From NCBI RefSeq assembly GCF_002005145.1, contig NZ_CP019698.1, positions 2,232,001 through 2,296,000 of the forward strand: a stretch of DNA of 64,000 bases. Reading direction: 5' to 3'. Every line of letters starts with the position of its first letter. The first letter of the stretch is position 1. This DNA comes from Desulforamulus ferrireducens. GTDB taxonomy: Bacteria > Bacillota > Desulfotomaculia > Desulfotomaculales > Desulfotomaculaceae. A program made the position numbers and the translations under genes. The notes beneath the pieces were generated by a model that was not told the origin of the DNA, searched no databases, and saw only the letters and a program-made list of their open reading frames with translations. Shown here in pieces: positions 51,166-61,776 of this stretch.

Positions 51166-52545
<1,380 letters not shown>

Positions 52546-52558
52546 GTATTTTCTAGCA

Positions 52559-52591
52559 CTGAGGGCCGGGGAAAACCCTTCGGCCCTTCAG
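52559..52591 (+). promoter_or_regulatory. intercistronic hairpin between tpl and permease
   Basis: CTGA-GGGCCG pairs with CGGCCC-TTCAG over a 12-base loop. No T-run follows, so transcription probably continues into the permease. Confidence 0.5.
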
Positions 52592-52620
52592 GTAGTATTA
52601 TAAATTAAAGGAGTACGCCT

Positions 52621-54021
52621 ATGAGTGTCTTTCGAACTAAAGATGTAGAATTGATGATTAAGGAGTCTAAAAGGCATGGCTTAATCAAGTCTTTAGGCGC
52701 CCTTGACATTACTCTAATCGGTGTAGGTGTTATCATTGGTACCGGTATTTTTGTCCTCACCGGCGTAGCTGCCGCTCAATATGCCGGACCTGGCCTAATG
52801 TTATCCTTTGTTCTGGCCGGTTTAACAGTGGCCTTTGTGTCTTTGGCCTTTTCGGAACTGGCTGCCATGATTCCTATTGCCGGTAGTGCCTATACCTATG
52901 CCTATACAGCACTGGGAGAAGTGGTAGCTTTTATGGTTGGCTGGGGTCTGGTGCTGGAATATACGGTAGGTGCCAGCGCGGTGGCGGGCGGTTGGTCTGC
53001 CTATTTCACAGGTATCTTGGCATCCGGCGGCTTTCATTTACCGGAGTCATTAACCAAGGTGCCCGCTGATGGCGGTATCATTAATCTACCCGCTGTGCTC
53101 ATTGCTTTATTTCTCATGCTCTTACTTGTTCGGGGCACTAAAGAAAGTGCCAATCTTAATAAAATTCTAGTTTTTGTGAAGTTAGGCGCCATATTTATTT
53201 TCTTATTCTTGGCAGGTCCCAAAATAAATCCAGCTAACTGGAATCCCTTTCTGCCCTATGGCTGGCAGGGTGTGGCCACAGGGGCAGCGGTAATCTTCTT
53301 TGCCTACCTGGGTATTGACTCCATTGCTACCTCCGCGGAGGAAGCAAAAAATCCCAGAAAAGATATGCCCATTGGCATTCTTGCCTCACTGGCTATTTGT
53401 ACCATACTTTACATTGCAGTAACAGCAACCTTGACTGGCACCACCCCTTATCCCCAGTTAGACACTGCCGAGCCGGTAACCTATGTACTACGCAACCTTG
53501 GCTATAACCTGGGTTCTGCTCTGGTGGGAACCGGTGCCATAGCGGGCCTCACAACAGTTTTGATGGTCATGATGTACGCACAAACCCGGGCCTTTTTTGC
53601 CATGTCCCGTGACGGTCTAATTCCCCACTCTCTGTGCAAACTTCATCCTAAATATGGCTCACCCTATCTGGTGACCATTTTGGTGGGTATCGCTGTGGCA
53701 GTGATGAGTGGCTTTACACCCATTCACTTGGTGGCTGAAATGTGCAGTATCGGTACACTATTCGCCTTCTTTGCCTCCATTATTGGTGTAATGCGACTGC
53801 GTAAAAACAAACCCGATTGGGAACGTCCCTTTAAGTGCCCGGGACTTTATGTAATTGGTCCCATTGCACTGGTATTCTGTGCCTTTGTAATGGGTAACCT
53901 ACCAGCTCATACCTGGAGAAACTTTTTTGTCTGGATGACCATCGGGGCCATTGTCTATTTTGTCTATGGACGCAACCACAGTATTTTAGGTCAAAGAAAA
54001 GAACCTGAACCGGAGAAGTAA
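52621..54021 (+). CDS. APC-family amino acid permease
   Basis: A 466-residue permease with 12 hydrophobic segments and the APC/CAT signatures GVGVIIGTGIFVLTGVAA (helix 1) and the helix 6 segment FFAYLGIDSIATSAEEAKNPRKDMP (broken into conserved parts FFAYLGID and EEAKNP). It resembles Bacillus YfnA-type cationic/neutral amino acid transporters. Substrate inferred as tyrosine or another aromatic amino acid from its position 75 bases behind tpl; this is not proven by sequence. The ATG follows AAAGGAG. Confidence 0.88.
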   Translation: MSVFRTKDVELMIKESKRHGLIKSLGALDITLIGVGVIIGTGIFVLTGVAAAQYAGPGLMLSFVLAGLTVAFVSLAFSELAAMIPIAGSAYTYAYTALGEVVAFMVGWGLVLEYTVGASAVAGGWSAYFTGILASGGFHLPESLTKVPADGGIINLPAVLIALFLMLLLVRGTKESANLNKILVFVKLGAIFIFLFLAGPKINPANWNPFLPYGWQGVATGAAVIFFAYLGIDSIATSAEEAKNPRKDMPIGILASLAICTILYIAVTATLTGTTPYPQLDTAEPVTYVLRNLGYNLGSALVGTGAIAGLTTVLMVMMYAQTRAFFAMSRDGLIPHSLCKLHPKYGSPYLVTILVGIAVAVMSGFTPIHLVAEMCSIGTLFAFFASIIGVMRLRKNKPDWERPFKCPGLYVIGPIALVFCAFVMGNLPAHTWRNFFVWMTIGAIVYFVYGRNHSILGQRKEPEPEK

Positions 54022-54049
54022 CAATAGGCTTAACAAGGGAGGTAAGATC

Positions 54050-54205
54050 ATGTCCAAGGATTCCAGTAAAGGCGTTGGTTTTTTTGGTGCCACCTTCGCC
54101 GGAGTTACAAGTAATGATGATGATAAGGATAGAGAGTATAAGGAAGAGTATACCAATGATGTAACACCTAATAAAAAGGCAAAGGAAAATGTCCAAGAAG
54201 ATTAA
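54050..54205 (+). CDS. small acidic protein, 51 aa
   Basis: Read by hand: ATG at 54050 behind a strong GGGAGGT site, 51 codons, TAA at 54203-54205. A short hydrophobic Gly/Phe patch (GVGFFGATFAGV) is followed by a very acidic, lysine-rich tail. It is probably transcribed with the permease 28 bases upstream and is closed by a terminator. Unrecognised. Confidence 0.55.
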   Translation: MSKDSSKGVGFFGATFAGVTSNDDDKDREYKEEYTNDVTPNKKAKENVQED

Positions 54206-54213
54206 AAATCATA

Positions 54214-54257
54214 GACAAACGCCACTTTAAGTAGAAATGCTTAGAGTGGCGTTTGTC
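54214..54257 (+). terminator. terminator-like hairpin, element copy A
   Basis: GACAAACGCCACT pairs with AGTGGCGTTTGTC, extended by TTAAG/CTTA, and followed by TTC. The sequence is repeated beyond the GGDEF gene at 55252-55289. Confidence 0.7.
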
Positions 54258-54361
54258 TTCAGTGGGTAATCGCACAATATTGGCAGACATGCAATTTCTC
54301 TAATTAATATCTGTTATAATATGTTAAATAATATTAATAAGACGAGAAATTCGGAGGTAAT

Positions 54362-55207
54362 ATGATAAAAGATTTCCCAATTGAAATTATTGATCAGATA
54401 CTGGAGGATATCCATGTTGGCTTAACCCTGGTTGGTACCGACGGAAAAATCCTGTGGTTTAACAAGCTTGCCACAGAATTATTAGGTTGGGACGAGCAAC
54501 AGACCAATTCGGTTTTAAAATGTCATAAACAGGAAATGCATCAACAGATTATCCACAAGATTAATAATTGCAAACTTAAACGGGAATGGCACCGTACAAT
54601 TAAAATCAAGGGAAGAATCATTGAAAATACCTATTCTCCCATTTGTATACCCGAGCGAATTTCCGGCGTAATGATTATTACCCGTGATGTCACAGAACGA
54701 GAGCAAATGTACCAAGTTATTAAAAAGGCAGCAATTACAGATGCGCTAACCGGTCTATATAATAGAAAGTTTTTGGACCAAATATGCGCTGACTTTGCTT
54801 CCGAGGAAAAACCATTCGGAGTCATGATGCTGGATATTAATGGTTTAAAATACGTTAATGATCATTACGGACATGAAGCCGGTGATCAGTTAATTATTAA
54901 AGCGGCCAATATAATCCGTAGTAATGTAAGACAGTCTGATTATGTTTTTAGATTTGGTGGCGATGAATTCTTGGTTTTGTTACCCGAGATAAAAACAGAT
55001 GTCTTAAATAAAATTAAACAGCGAATTAAAGAACAAAATCAGCTTCCTTCCAATGAACAACCGACCAACCTGTATTTAAGTGTCGGTGTCTGCTCATCGT
55101 CGGAATTTAACAGAATACAAGATGTTATATCCTGTGCGGATAAAGAAATGTATGCAGATAAGCATAGGTTTTATGAAAACGAAGGAAAAGCATTATTAAG
55201 CAGGTAA
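54362..55207 (+). CDS. PAS-GGDEF diguanylate cyclase
   Basis: A 281-residue cytoplasmic signalling protein: PAS domain at about residues 8-115 (IHVGLTLVGTDGKILWFN) and GGDEF domain at about 125-278 with the active-site motif FRFGGDEF at 199-203. An inhibitory I-site RxxD (Arg 190, Asp 193) lies five residues before it, so it should make c-di-GMP under product feedback. An extended -10 sequence TGTTATAAT lies about 40 bases upstream of the ATG. Monocistronic. Confidence 0.92.
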   Translation: MIKDFPIEIIDQILEDIHVGLTLVGTDGKILWFNKLATELLGWDEQQTNSVLKCHKQEMHQQIIHKINNCKLKREWHRTIKIKGRIIENTYSPICIPERISGVMIITRDVTEREQMYQVIKKAAITDALTGLYNRKFLDQICADFASEEKPFGVMMLDINGLKYVNDHYGHEAGDQLIIKAANIIRSNVRQSDYVFRFGGDEFLVLLPEIKTDVLNKIKQRIKEQNQLPSNEQPTNLYLSVGVCSSSEFNRIQDVISCADKEMYADKHRFYENEGKALLSR

Positions 55208-55251
55208 TTTATCCGAATAGTTCTGTGAGCATTGGTGTTTAAATTAATTAG

Positions 55252-55289
55252 AAACGCCACTCTAAGCCTCTCAGCTTAAAATGGCGTTT
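55252..55289. terminator. terminator-like hairpin, element copy B
   Basis: AAACGCCA-CTC-TAAGC pairs with GCTTA-AAA-TGGCGTTT. It sits between the GGDEF gene and the convergent rubrerythrin and shares its arms and the following GTCTTCA with copy A at 54214. Confidence 0.65.
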
Positions 55290-55332
55290 GTCTTCAATCT
55301 GAAACCAGGGTATTAAATCCTAGCCCTTAAGT

Positions 55333-55866
55333 TTAGTAGTTTTCACATAACAGTTCATAATGGGCTTGAGGATGAGCACAGGCCGGGCAGATGTGGGGTG
55401 CTTCCTTGCCTTTATGCACATAACCACAGTTGCGGCACTTCCACTTAACCTCCTCATCTCTCTTGAACACTTTACCCTCTTCAATATTCTTTAAGAGGGC
55501 CAAGAACCGTTTTTCATGTTCTTCTTCCACTTCACCAATTTCCCGGAAGACATCGGCTATTTCATCAAAGCCCTCTTCTCTGGCAACTTTTTCAAACTCC
55601 ACATACATGTTGGTATACTCATAATTTTCCCCAGCAGCTGCTTCTTTCAGATGGGTTTTAGTATCAGTGATACCATTTAAAAACTTAAATAATCTTTTGG
55701 CGTGTTCCTTTTCGTTATCAGCAGTTTCTAGAAAAATAGCGGCAATTTGCTCATAGCCTTCCCTTTTGGCTACACTAGCCCAATAGGTATATTTATTGCG
55801 CGCTTGGCTTTCACCGGAAAAAGCTTCCTTTAAGTTTTGTTCTGTTCTAGTTCCTTTTAGATTCAT
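55333..55866 (-). CDS. rbr: rubrerythrin
   Basis: A 177-residue rubrerythrin of the shorter-linker type: di-iron helices with [23 protein letters not shown] and [11 protein letters not shown], then a rubredoxin-like site [10 protein letters not shown]...CPACAHP. It removes hydrogen peroxide. The ATG at 55866 has an AAGGAGG site, so the frame starting at 55902 is not used. A Fur/PerR-like box lies 50 bases upstream. It is the second rubrerythrin of the window, clearly different from the first. Confidence 0.94.
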   Translation of the reverse strand: MNLKGTRTEQNLKEAFSGESQARNKYTYWASVAKREGYEQIAAIFLETADNEKEHAKRLFKFLNGITDTKTHLKEAAAGENYEYTNMYVEFEKVAREEGFDEIADVFREIGEVEEEHEKRFLALLKNIEEGKVFKRDEEVKWKCRNCGYVHKGKEAPHICPACAHPQAHYELLCENY

Positions 55867-55915
55867 AATTAACCTCCTTGGAATATTTTTCTTTATAACC
55901 ATATAATTCGTGAAC

Positions 55916-55928
55916 GATAATCATTCTC
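55916..55928 (-). promoter_or_regulatory. Fur/PerR-like box upstream of rubrerythrin
   Basis: GATAATCATTCTC is a 6-1-6 inverted repeat with one mismatch, like the core of Fur-family operators. The distance to the start codon fits peroxide-responsive control by a PerR-type repressor. Confidence 0.45.
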
Positions 55929-55991
55929 CTTTTACTTTATAATTAATTAACCATTTATTAATAAATTTGTTAGCATTGCCTGTAACAAGAA

Positions 55992-56109
55992 GTAACCGAC
56001 CTCTGGGATCGGTTACATATGTGTTGGCCCAAATTCCTCTTGAACCTTTATTGCTTTGCACGGCACTCGGGGTATTGCTGAGCATTTCAAAGAGCATGTT
56101 ACCCCTTTT
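55992..56109. repeat. two hairpins between rubrerythrin and the ArsC-like gene
   Basis: GTAACCGA / TCGGTTAC (55992-56016) probably ends the minus-strand hemerythrin operon weakly. GGGGTA...TACCCC with TTTT on the plus strand (56069-56109) looks like a terminator for an unidentified plus-strand transcript. Confidence 0.4.
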
Positions 56110-56145
56110 AGATTGGTGAAATTAGTATACCCTTGACCAGCCAAC

Positions 56146-56514
56146 TTAGCCTATATTACCTGAAAATGCTTCTTCCCAGGCAGCCTCTTGAAAGCCCACC
56201 AACACTCTCTGACCATCCGTTAAAATAGGCCGTTTTACCAACATCCCATCCGAGGCTAAAATTTCGTACAGTTCTTCCTCAGTGGCAGTTTTTATCTTAT
56301 CCTTAATACCTAATTCCTTGTATTTTACACCGCTGGTATTAAAAAACTTTTTCAATTCCAGCCCGCTATTCTGATGCAGCGCCCTAATTTCCTCTTTGGT
56401 GGGATTTTGTTCTACAATGTGGCGGGTTTCAAAGGGAATACCCTTTTGCTTAAGCCAATCCTTGGCTTTTTTAACGGTGGTTCATCTTGGGTAGTCAAAT
56501 AAAGTCCAGGTCAT
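56146..56514 (-). CDS. selenocysteine-containing ArsC/Spx-like protein (in-frame TGA)
   Basis: A 122-residue ArsC-family thioredoxin-fold protein (YusI-like) if the TGA at 56484-56482 is read as selenocysteine. The start ATG at 56514 has an AGAGGT site; codons 1-10 are MTWTLFDYPR, codon 11 is TGA, and TTVKKAKDWLKQKG follows. Cys homologues have YPKCGTCRKAK there, so TGA replaces the first redox Cys and the second is Val. The rest (LKKFFNTSGVKYKELG; LASDGMLVKRPILTDG) is intact and in the same frame. A SECIS-like hairpin follows the TGA, and selA-selB are in the window. A routine gene finder would start at 56355 and call a fragment. Confidence 0.85.
56452..56468 (-). promoter_or_regulatory. bacterial SECIS-like hairpin
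   Basis: The perfect 7-bp stem AAGCCAA / TTGGCTT with loop GGA begins 13 nt after the in-frame TGA. The loop lies 20 nt downstream and starts with G, within the 16-37 nt range expected of bacterial SECIS elements. Confidence 0.75.
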
Positions 56515-56533
56515 TATTTAAACCTCTTTTCTA

Positions 56534-56995
56534 TTATTCCTTTAAAAACAGAGCAATCTCAAACTCGCCAATGGGCGTAATTAAAGTCAACACGAGAATT
56601 TTTTCATTGGTCAAGGCTACGGATTTATAATCCCCAAGAAGTACCTGAGGGGTGGCAATATCACAGGTATAATTGTAGCCTGCCAGGATGGTCATGGCAT
56701 TGCCTCCGATGATATTGGCAACCTCGCCAACCGCCGAGGAGACAAAGCTATCTACCTCAGACACTTCCATGCCACTCATAATCCTAACCATTTCCAAAAC
56801 CATTTCTTTGGGAAAGTTAAAGAAAACCGAGCCTTTAAAATCACCAGTGACGCCAATGATGACACCGACATCCTTGCTAGGCAGCGAATCTTCCTGTAAT
56901 CTTAACGCTCCTCTTTCGGTTTGTACATCCAGCATCATCTCAAAGACACTGTTAGTTGCTTGGTAAAAGGAGTTTACATATTCCGCTTTCATCAA
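56534..56995 (-). CDS. cheX: CheX-like chemotaxis phosphatase
   Basis: A 153-residue CheC/CheX-family protein: EYVNSFYQATNSVFEMML at the N-terminus and the phosphatase helix motif SAVGEVANIIGGNAM (E-x2-N). It dephosphorylates CheY-P. Its ATG overlaps the hemerythrin stop by four bases, and the ArsC-like gene begins 19 bases after its end, so the three form an operon. Confidence 0.85.
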   Translation of the reverse strand: MMKAEYVNSFYQATNSVFEMMLDVQTERGALRLQEDSLPSKDVGVIIGVTGDFKGSVFFNFPKEMVLEMVRIMSGMEVSEVDSFVSSAVGEVANIIGGNAMTILAGYNYTCDIATPQVLLGDYKSVALTNEKILVLTLITPIGEFEIALFLKE

Positions 56996-57411
56996 ATTTT
57001 TCCCCCTTGGCCTTCTACATATTCGCCTATTTTCTGATCGGTGGCAGCCACATGCATAATTAGCCAGGCCATAAGTTTACCGCCAAATTCACTCATTAAT
57101 TCTTCTGTAAAGCCTTCCTCTTCCAATCTTTTCACATAACCATTGACAGCTTCTTTGAATTTAGCGTGGATAATCTTGTGATTTTCTAAATCAGGATAGT
57201 TAATTTGTGCTTGATAGGCTTCCTCATCGGCAAAGTGAACCACCACATATTCTTGCATGAAAGCCATGGTCTCTTTCACTTTCTCCAATTTTGATTCCCA
57301 GACACCCTCTTGACGTATGGTTTGAATAAAATCCGATACCCTTCTAAAAAGTTCCTCATGTTGCTGGTCAATAAGAGGTACACCGATTTTATACTTCTCT
57401 TTCCACATCAT
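56992..57411 (-). CDS. bacteriohemerythrin
   Basis: A 139-residue four-helix O2-binding di-iron protein: ligands in DQQHEEL, HFADEE, the H-x-x-x-H pair in LENHKIIHAKF and the final HVAATD. It starts with the typical WKEKYKIGVPLIDQQH. It could deliver or sense oxygen for aerotaxis in an anaerobe, which matches CheX in the same operon and the chemoreceptor upstream. Confidence 0.93.
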   Translation of the reverse strand: MMWKEKYKIGVPLIDQQHEELFRRVSDFIQTIRQEGVWESKLEKVKETMAFMQEYVVVHFADEEAYQAQINYPDLENHKIIHAKFKEAVNGYVKRLEEEGFTEELMSEFGGKLMAWLIMHVAATDQKIGEYVEGQGGKI

Positions 57412-57516
57412 CCAATATCCCGCCCTTCAATTTAACATAATCTCCTGAAACAACCTAATGGTTATGCGGTTATGCCCCAGGCTTAACATAAAAATCCTCT
57501 TGTTGTTATTAGACAA

Positions 57517-57553
57517 AATAAAACCGGCTCCTTTCAACAGAACTGGTTTTATT
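57517..57553 (-). terminator. terminator after the chemoreceptor gene
   Basis: AATAAAACC and GGTTTTATT pair over a 19-base loop that extends the stem partly; the minus strand continues TTTTG. It lies between the receptor and the hemerythrin operon. Confidence 0.6.
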
Positions 57554-57571
57554 AAAGATTTCAGAAATAGT

Positions 57572-59467
57572 TTAGGCTTTATTAAGAACTTTGTCAGATT
57601 CTTCCTGGCTTAGCTTAAATACACTAACCAATTGGTTAAGCTCGTTGGACAAATTGAGGAGTGCTTCGGCAGAGGCAGAAACCTCTTCCATGGAAGCAGT
57701 TTGTTCCTCGGTGGAAGCCACCACATTTTGTACACCACCGGACATTTGTTCCATGGCAGAAGTTACATCCTGAATTTGTGCCGTTAGTTCTTGTATGGAT
57801 GATATGATCTTACCAAAGAGAAGCCCCACTTCATTAACTACAATTTTACCTGCTTCCACTTCCCTATTACCCTTTTCCATGGTTTCTACAGCCTTCTTGA
57901 CTTCTACCTGCATGTTATTAATTAAACCAGTAATTTCCTTGGTGGCAATGGCCGATTGTTCTGCCAACTTCCGAACTTCTTCAGCCACCACCGCAAATCC
58001 CCTGCCCTGTTCTCCTGCCCTGGCAGCTTCTATGGCCGCATTGAGGGCCAGCAGGTTGGTTTGGTCAGCAATCTTAGAAATTAACTGCACTATCTGGGTA
58101 ATTTCTAACGATTTTTGATTAAGCTCATAAATTGAATTAGCTACTTCCTGGGTTGAAGTTGTTATATTTTGCATTTGGCTGTTGATGTTAACCAGGCCTT
58201 GGCTACCTGAGTTAGCATCATGATTAGTTCTTTGCGATAGTTCAGCAATGCTGTTTAAGTTCTGGGAAATATGCTCGATGGTGTTGGACATTTCGGACAT
58301 GGTTGATGCTGTTTCGGTGGCAGCGGCAGAGGTCTGCTGAGAACTGGAAGATAGCATTTGAGCCGAATGATTTACTATATCCGCTTTCTCTTTGATCTTA
58401 GAAATAACCTCTTTTAACATGCCGGTCATGGTATGAAAAGAATTTGCCAGTTGGCCTAATTCATCCTTTGTTTTTATATCTATGGCGCTCAAGGCCAGGT
58501 TGCCGGCGGCAATTTCCGCAGCTTGCTCGGCCAGGGTTTTAACCGGACCAACCATTTTTTTAGTAACAACATAGGTTACTCCCATGCTAAGGGCTATAAT
58601 CAGGATAGTTATTAGAATTACCGTACTTAAAATATTATTCACTAACTGATCTAATTTATCCCGTGGTTCCCCTGCAAATATAACCCCAATGGGTTTCCCA
58701 TCCGGCCCGTATAATGGCATATAGGCAGTGATAAAGGGTATACCCAGGATATCTGCTTCACCTATATAGTTTTGTTGTTGCTGCAGGACTATTTCCGCTA
58801 TTTTGGGATCTAACTGGGTTCCTACTAAGCGTTTCCCATCTTTTACAATGGTGGTATTAACCCTAACATCATTAAGGAATAAAGTCATTTCTGTCCCAAA
58901 AAGGTTTTTCACGTCATCCACCAGTTTCTCATTGGTTAAATCATAGCCCAGGGCCATGGCGCCAACTATGTGGCCTTGTTCATTCTTGACAGGTACCCCC
59001 GCTCTGGCAGAAAGCTTGACAACGGTACCAGGTTCAATAAAGGAACTGGTTTCTCCCTTCAGTGCCATTTGAACACTCATTTGGTTTAATACACTGTCCC
59101 CCTTCTTCTCTGGTTCGTGGGTTCTAATGATTACATTGCCTTCTGTATCAGCTACGGTAACAAAATCTAAACCGCTTGCTTTAACCAGGGGTGTTAATAT
59201 GGTTAAAAGTCTATCGGCATTTTTTTCTTCCATGGCTTGGGCAACTCCCGGGTACTCAGCCAGTAGTGAAGCTTGCAAAGTGGCTTGATTACGCCGATCT
59301 TCTATGGTTTTGGCTAGGCCTTCCATACCCTCTTTGGAATGGTCTAATAAAATATTTTTGGTGATATTACTACAAATATATGTGGTCGGTCCAACTGTTA
59401 AAGCAACTGCCAAAAGAACTATTAATATAATAAAAATAGTCAGCTTGTTTTTAATTGATTTTCCCAT
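57572..59467 (-). CDS. transmembrane methyl-accepting chemotaxis protein
   Basis: A chemoreceptor of about 631 residues with a membrane helix at about 8-30, an extracytoplasmic Cache-type sensor ([48 protein letters not shown]), a second membrane helix at about 283-305 and HAMP ([14 protein letters not shown]). The long signalling hairpin follows, with the tip [27 protein letters not shown]. It senses a small external ligand, probably a carboxylate or amino acid. The ATG at 59467 follows GAGAGG; an in-frame GTG lies at 59479. Confidence 0.92.
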   Translation of the reverse strand: MGKSIKNKLTIFIILIVLLAVALTVGPTTYICSNITKNILLDHSKEGMEGLAKTIEDRRNQATLQASLLAEYPGVAQAMEEKNADRLLTILTPLVKASGLDFVTVADTEGNVIIRTHEPEKKGDSVLNQMSVQMALKGETSSFIEPGTVVKLSARAGVPVKNEQGHIVGAMALGYDLTNEKLVDDVKNLFGTEMTLFLNDVRVNTTIVKDGKRLVGTQLDPKIAEIVLQQQQNYIGEADILGIPFITAYMPLYGPDGKPIGVIFAGEPRDKLDQLVNNILSTVILITILIIALSMGVTYVVTKKMVGPVKTLAEQAAEIAAGNLALSAIDIKTKDELGQLANSFHTMTGMLKEVISKIKEKADIVNHSAQMLSSSSQQTSAAATETASTMSEMSNTIEHISQNLNSIAELSQRTNHDANSGSQGLVNINSQMQNITTSTQEVANSIYELNQKSLEITQIVQLISKIADQTNLLALNAAIEAARAGEQGRGFAVVAEEVRKLAEQSAIATKEITGLINNMQVEVKKAVETMEKGNREVEAGKIVVNEVGLLFGKIISSIQELTAQIQDVTSAMEQMSGGVQNVVASTEEQTASMEEVSASAEALLNLSNELNQLVSVFKLSQEESDKVLNKA

Positions 59468-59479
59468 GCCACATAACAC

Positions 59480-60013
59480 CTCTCTAAATTAATGGCCAAA
59501 TACCGCTTGTTTCTCAGCTGGCCTGCACCAATTACTTCATTAAATAATCTTGAGCACTGTCCTAAAAATAATTTCATATTATTAAATCCAATAACACCCC
59601 CTTTAGTCATTGCTTAAAGTTGTTATAAAGGTGGGCAACTTATTAAGCGGAGCCTAACAAAGACAAATTATTTGGTCAATGGTTTGGCTGATATTTTAAA
59701 AACTTGTTTATAATAATCTAAAAAACAATAAGAACTATTAACTTATCACAAACAAAAAGACCCACCTTACGGTGGGTCTTTTTTAATCATTTTGTCATCA
59801 TAATTTAAGGTTAAATACAAAACAAATCACTGCCTAATTAAATTAAATATAGGATAATTATTTGTCACCAATACCCATTTGCCTGATTTTTCCTGCATCT
59901 TAAACAACATTAATTATTTTCATAAAAATTTTATTCTTGATAAGTTTATAAGCCTAACAAACTGAGATGAATTGTAATTTTTCTGTCAAGATTTTTATTA
60001 AAAAATTTCCAAA
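59480..60013. other. 530-bp intergenic region
   Basis: AT-rich and without a convincing ORF on either strand. The only strong signal is the terminator at 59754-59783, which has no gene close enough on either strand to explain it. Confidence 0.5.
59754..59783. terminator. isolated bidirectional terminator
   Basis: AAAAAGACCCACC and GGTGGGTCTTTTT pair perfectly over four bases. The nearest minus-strand gene ends 230 bases upstream of it, and no plus-strand gene precedes it. Confidence 0.8.
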
Positions 60014-61207
60014 CTAAAATACCGGTATTAACCCGGGGTTATCCCCGGTGATACACCTGCCACCCTGGGGGGTAACAATAAAGGTGTTTTCAATGCCTAC
60101 CATACCAAAATTGGCAATCCCTTTTTTAGGCTCCAGGGCTAAAACCATTCCTTCTTGCAAAGGTTCATTAAACCCGGCAGCAATAACAGGTGATTCATCA
60201 ATTACTAAACCAATGCCGTGACCGAGAAATTTTACCGTGCGGTTGCCAAAACCCATAAAATTTTTCAAAAACTCGCTATCGAGGTTATTCATGATGGTAT
60301 TATAAATCTCGGCTGGTGTCACCCCAGGCCTTAACATTTCTGCCATACGATCCTGTATTTCCACACATTTTCTATGGATGGCCATTACTTCTTGGGGCAA
60401 TGGTTCACCAAACATATAGGTCATGGTCTTATCGGTGTGATAGCCGTCCACCCCACATCCTACATCTACAAAGACCAAGTCGCCTTTTTTCAATTTGCGC
60501 TCACGACTACCCAATAAGGGTACTGCCACACTCATTCCATGATTACCGCCAGGGCCGTTAAAATATGTTGGGTAGATGGAGCTGTCACCAAAGCCCAGTT
60601 GTCCGACAATCATTTCGGTATCAAACATACCAAAGCGTGCTATTCCTTGGTGCCCTTCCTTCACCATCAGGGTATATAATTCAAGCCCCAATTCCACTTC
60701 ACTCATGCCTTCCCTAAGTATGTTGGGAATAAGGTCTTCCAGCACCCTCCGGTGAATCTTACCGGACTGCTCCATAAGAGAAAGTTCATAGGGACTTTTG
60801 ATGGCCCTTACGGCAGCTATTTGTGCATCTACCGACTTAACATCGGTAAAAGGAAAATATTTACGCATCCGCTGATAAAAGGCCAAGGGCATAACCTCAG
60901 TTTCCAAATAAACTTCATTTGGTAACTGCTGATAGTATGCCGCAGCGTCACGGTAACTGTTCATTGGTTTGATCTGCCTAAATAAGGATTCATCTAAAGC
61001 CCTTTCATAGCTACGTCTAACCCAAAGAATAGCTTCATCCTGACGAGGAATAATTAACATGCCCTCCTGCATTGTCCCGGTCAGGTAAAATAGGTTAACT
61101 TTACTTACAATAACCACAACTTGCCAATCTGGACATGCTTCGTCCATTTTAGTTCTAAAACGATTCATCCTAGAATCCAGTTCACTTAACGGTACCTGTG
61201 CCTTCAT
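60014..61207 (-). CDS. M24-family Xaa-Pro peptidase
   Basis: A 397-residue metallopeptidase of the creatinase/prolidase type. The N-terminal domain is about residues 1-150. The C-terminal pita-bread domain has the five metal ligands: [15 protein letters not shown] (two Asp), FLGHGIGL (His), ALEPKKG (Glu) and GIENTF (Glu). It removes N-terminal residues before proline, or acts on a related peptide. The ATG at 61207 follows AGGAGAAG. Monocistronic. Confidence 0.9.
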   Translation of the reverse strand: MKAQVPLSELDSRMNRFRTKMDEACPDWQVVVIVSKVNLFYLTGTMQEGMLIIPRQDEAILWVRRSYERALDESLFRQIKPMNSYRDAAAYYQQLPNEVYLETEVMPLAFYQRMRKYFPFTDVKSVDAQIAAVRAIKSPYELSLMEQSGKIHRRVLEDLIPNILREGMSEVELGLELYTLMVKEGHQGIARFGMFDTEMIVGQLGFGDSSIYPTYFNGPGGNHGMSVAVPLLGSRERKLKKGDLVFVDVGCGVDGYHTDKTMTYMFGEPLPQEVMAIHRKCVEIQDRMAEMLRPGVTPAEIYNTIMNNLDSEFLKNFMGFGNRTVKFLGHGIGLVIDESPVIAAGFNEPLQEGMVLALEPKKGIANFGMVGIENTFIVTPQGGRCITGDNPGLIPVF

Positions 61208-61355
61208 ACTCTTCTCCTTTTTTATAATAAATTAACTTTACTTTTTTCCTGGCAATGTTCATTACCTGTATTGACTAACAATACCATATTTAGACTTAAT
61301 TCTTTGTAGCGTAAGTGTTATATTTATATTAATTGTTTTCGGAGGGGGTAGCAAT

Positions 61356-61727
61356 TTGAACAGACAGATATTGATCAATAATTGCTTATCTAAAACCGGG
61401 GCATATGAGGATTATCCCTTTGGTCCGGACGTGCTAGTGATTAAAGTTGGTACCAAAATGTTTGCTCTGATTTCTGAACGGGGTGGCAAGCTCAATATTT
61501 CATTAAAATGCGACCCCTTCCTAGCAGAGACATTAAGAAAGCAATATGCTGCGGTAACCCCGGGATACCACCTGAATAAAAAACATTGGAATACAATTGT
61601 GGTTAATGATTCTATACCTGATGAGGAGATCACTTGGATGATCCAACATTCTTACGATTTGGTGTTTAAAAGCCTCAGCAAGGCTGAAAAACAATTAATC
61701 TGTCAGGCAGGAGCAAAAACGTCATAA
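61356..61727 (+). CDS. MmcQ/YjbR-family protein
   Basis: A 123-residue small protein of the MmcQ/YjbR family (double-wing fold): YPFGPDVLVIKVGTKMFALI, PGYHLNKKHWNTI and the C-terminal SYDLVFKSLSK. Members are thought to bind DNA; no function is established. The start is TTG at 61356 behind GGAGGGGG. Monocistronic and convergent with ogt. Confidence 0.88.
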   Translation: MNRQILINNCLSKTGAYEDYPFGPDVLVIKVGTKMFALISERGGKLNISLKCDPFLAETLRKQYAAVTPGYHLNKKHWNTIVVNDSIPDEEITWMIQHSYDLVFKSLSKAEKQLICQAGAKTS

Positions 61728-61776
61728 ACTGTTCTGCCCCAACTTATGACTTCTTCAACTTAATAGCAAGAGTGTG

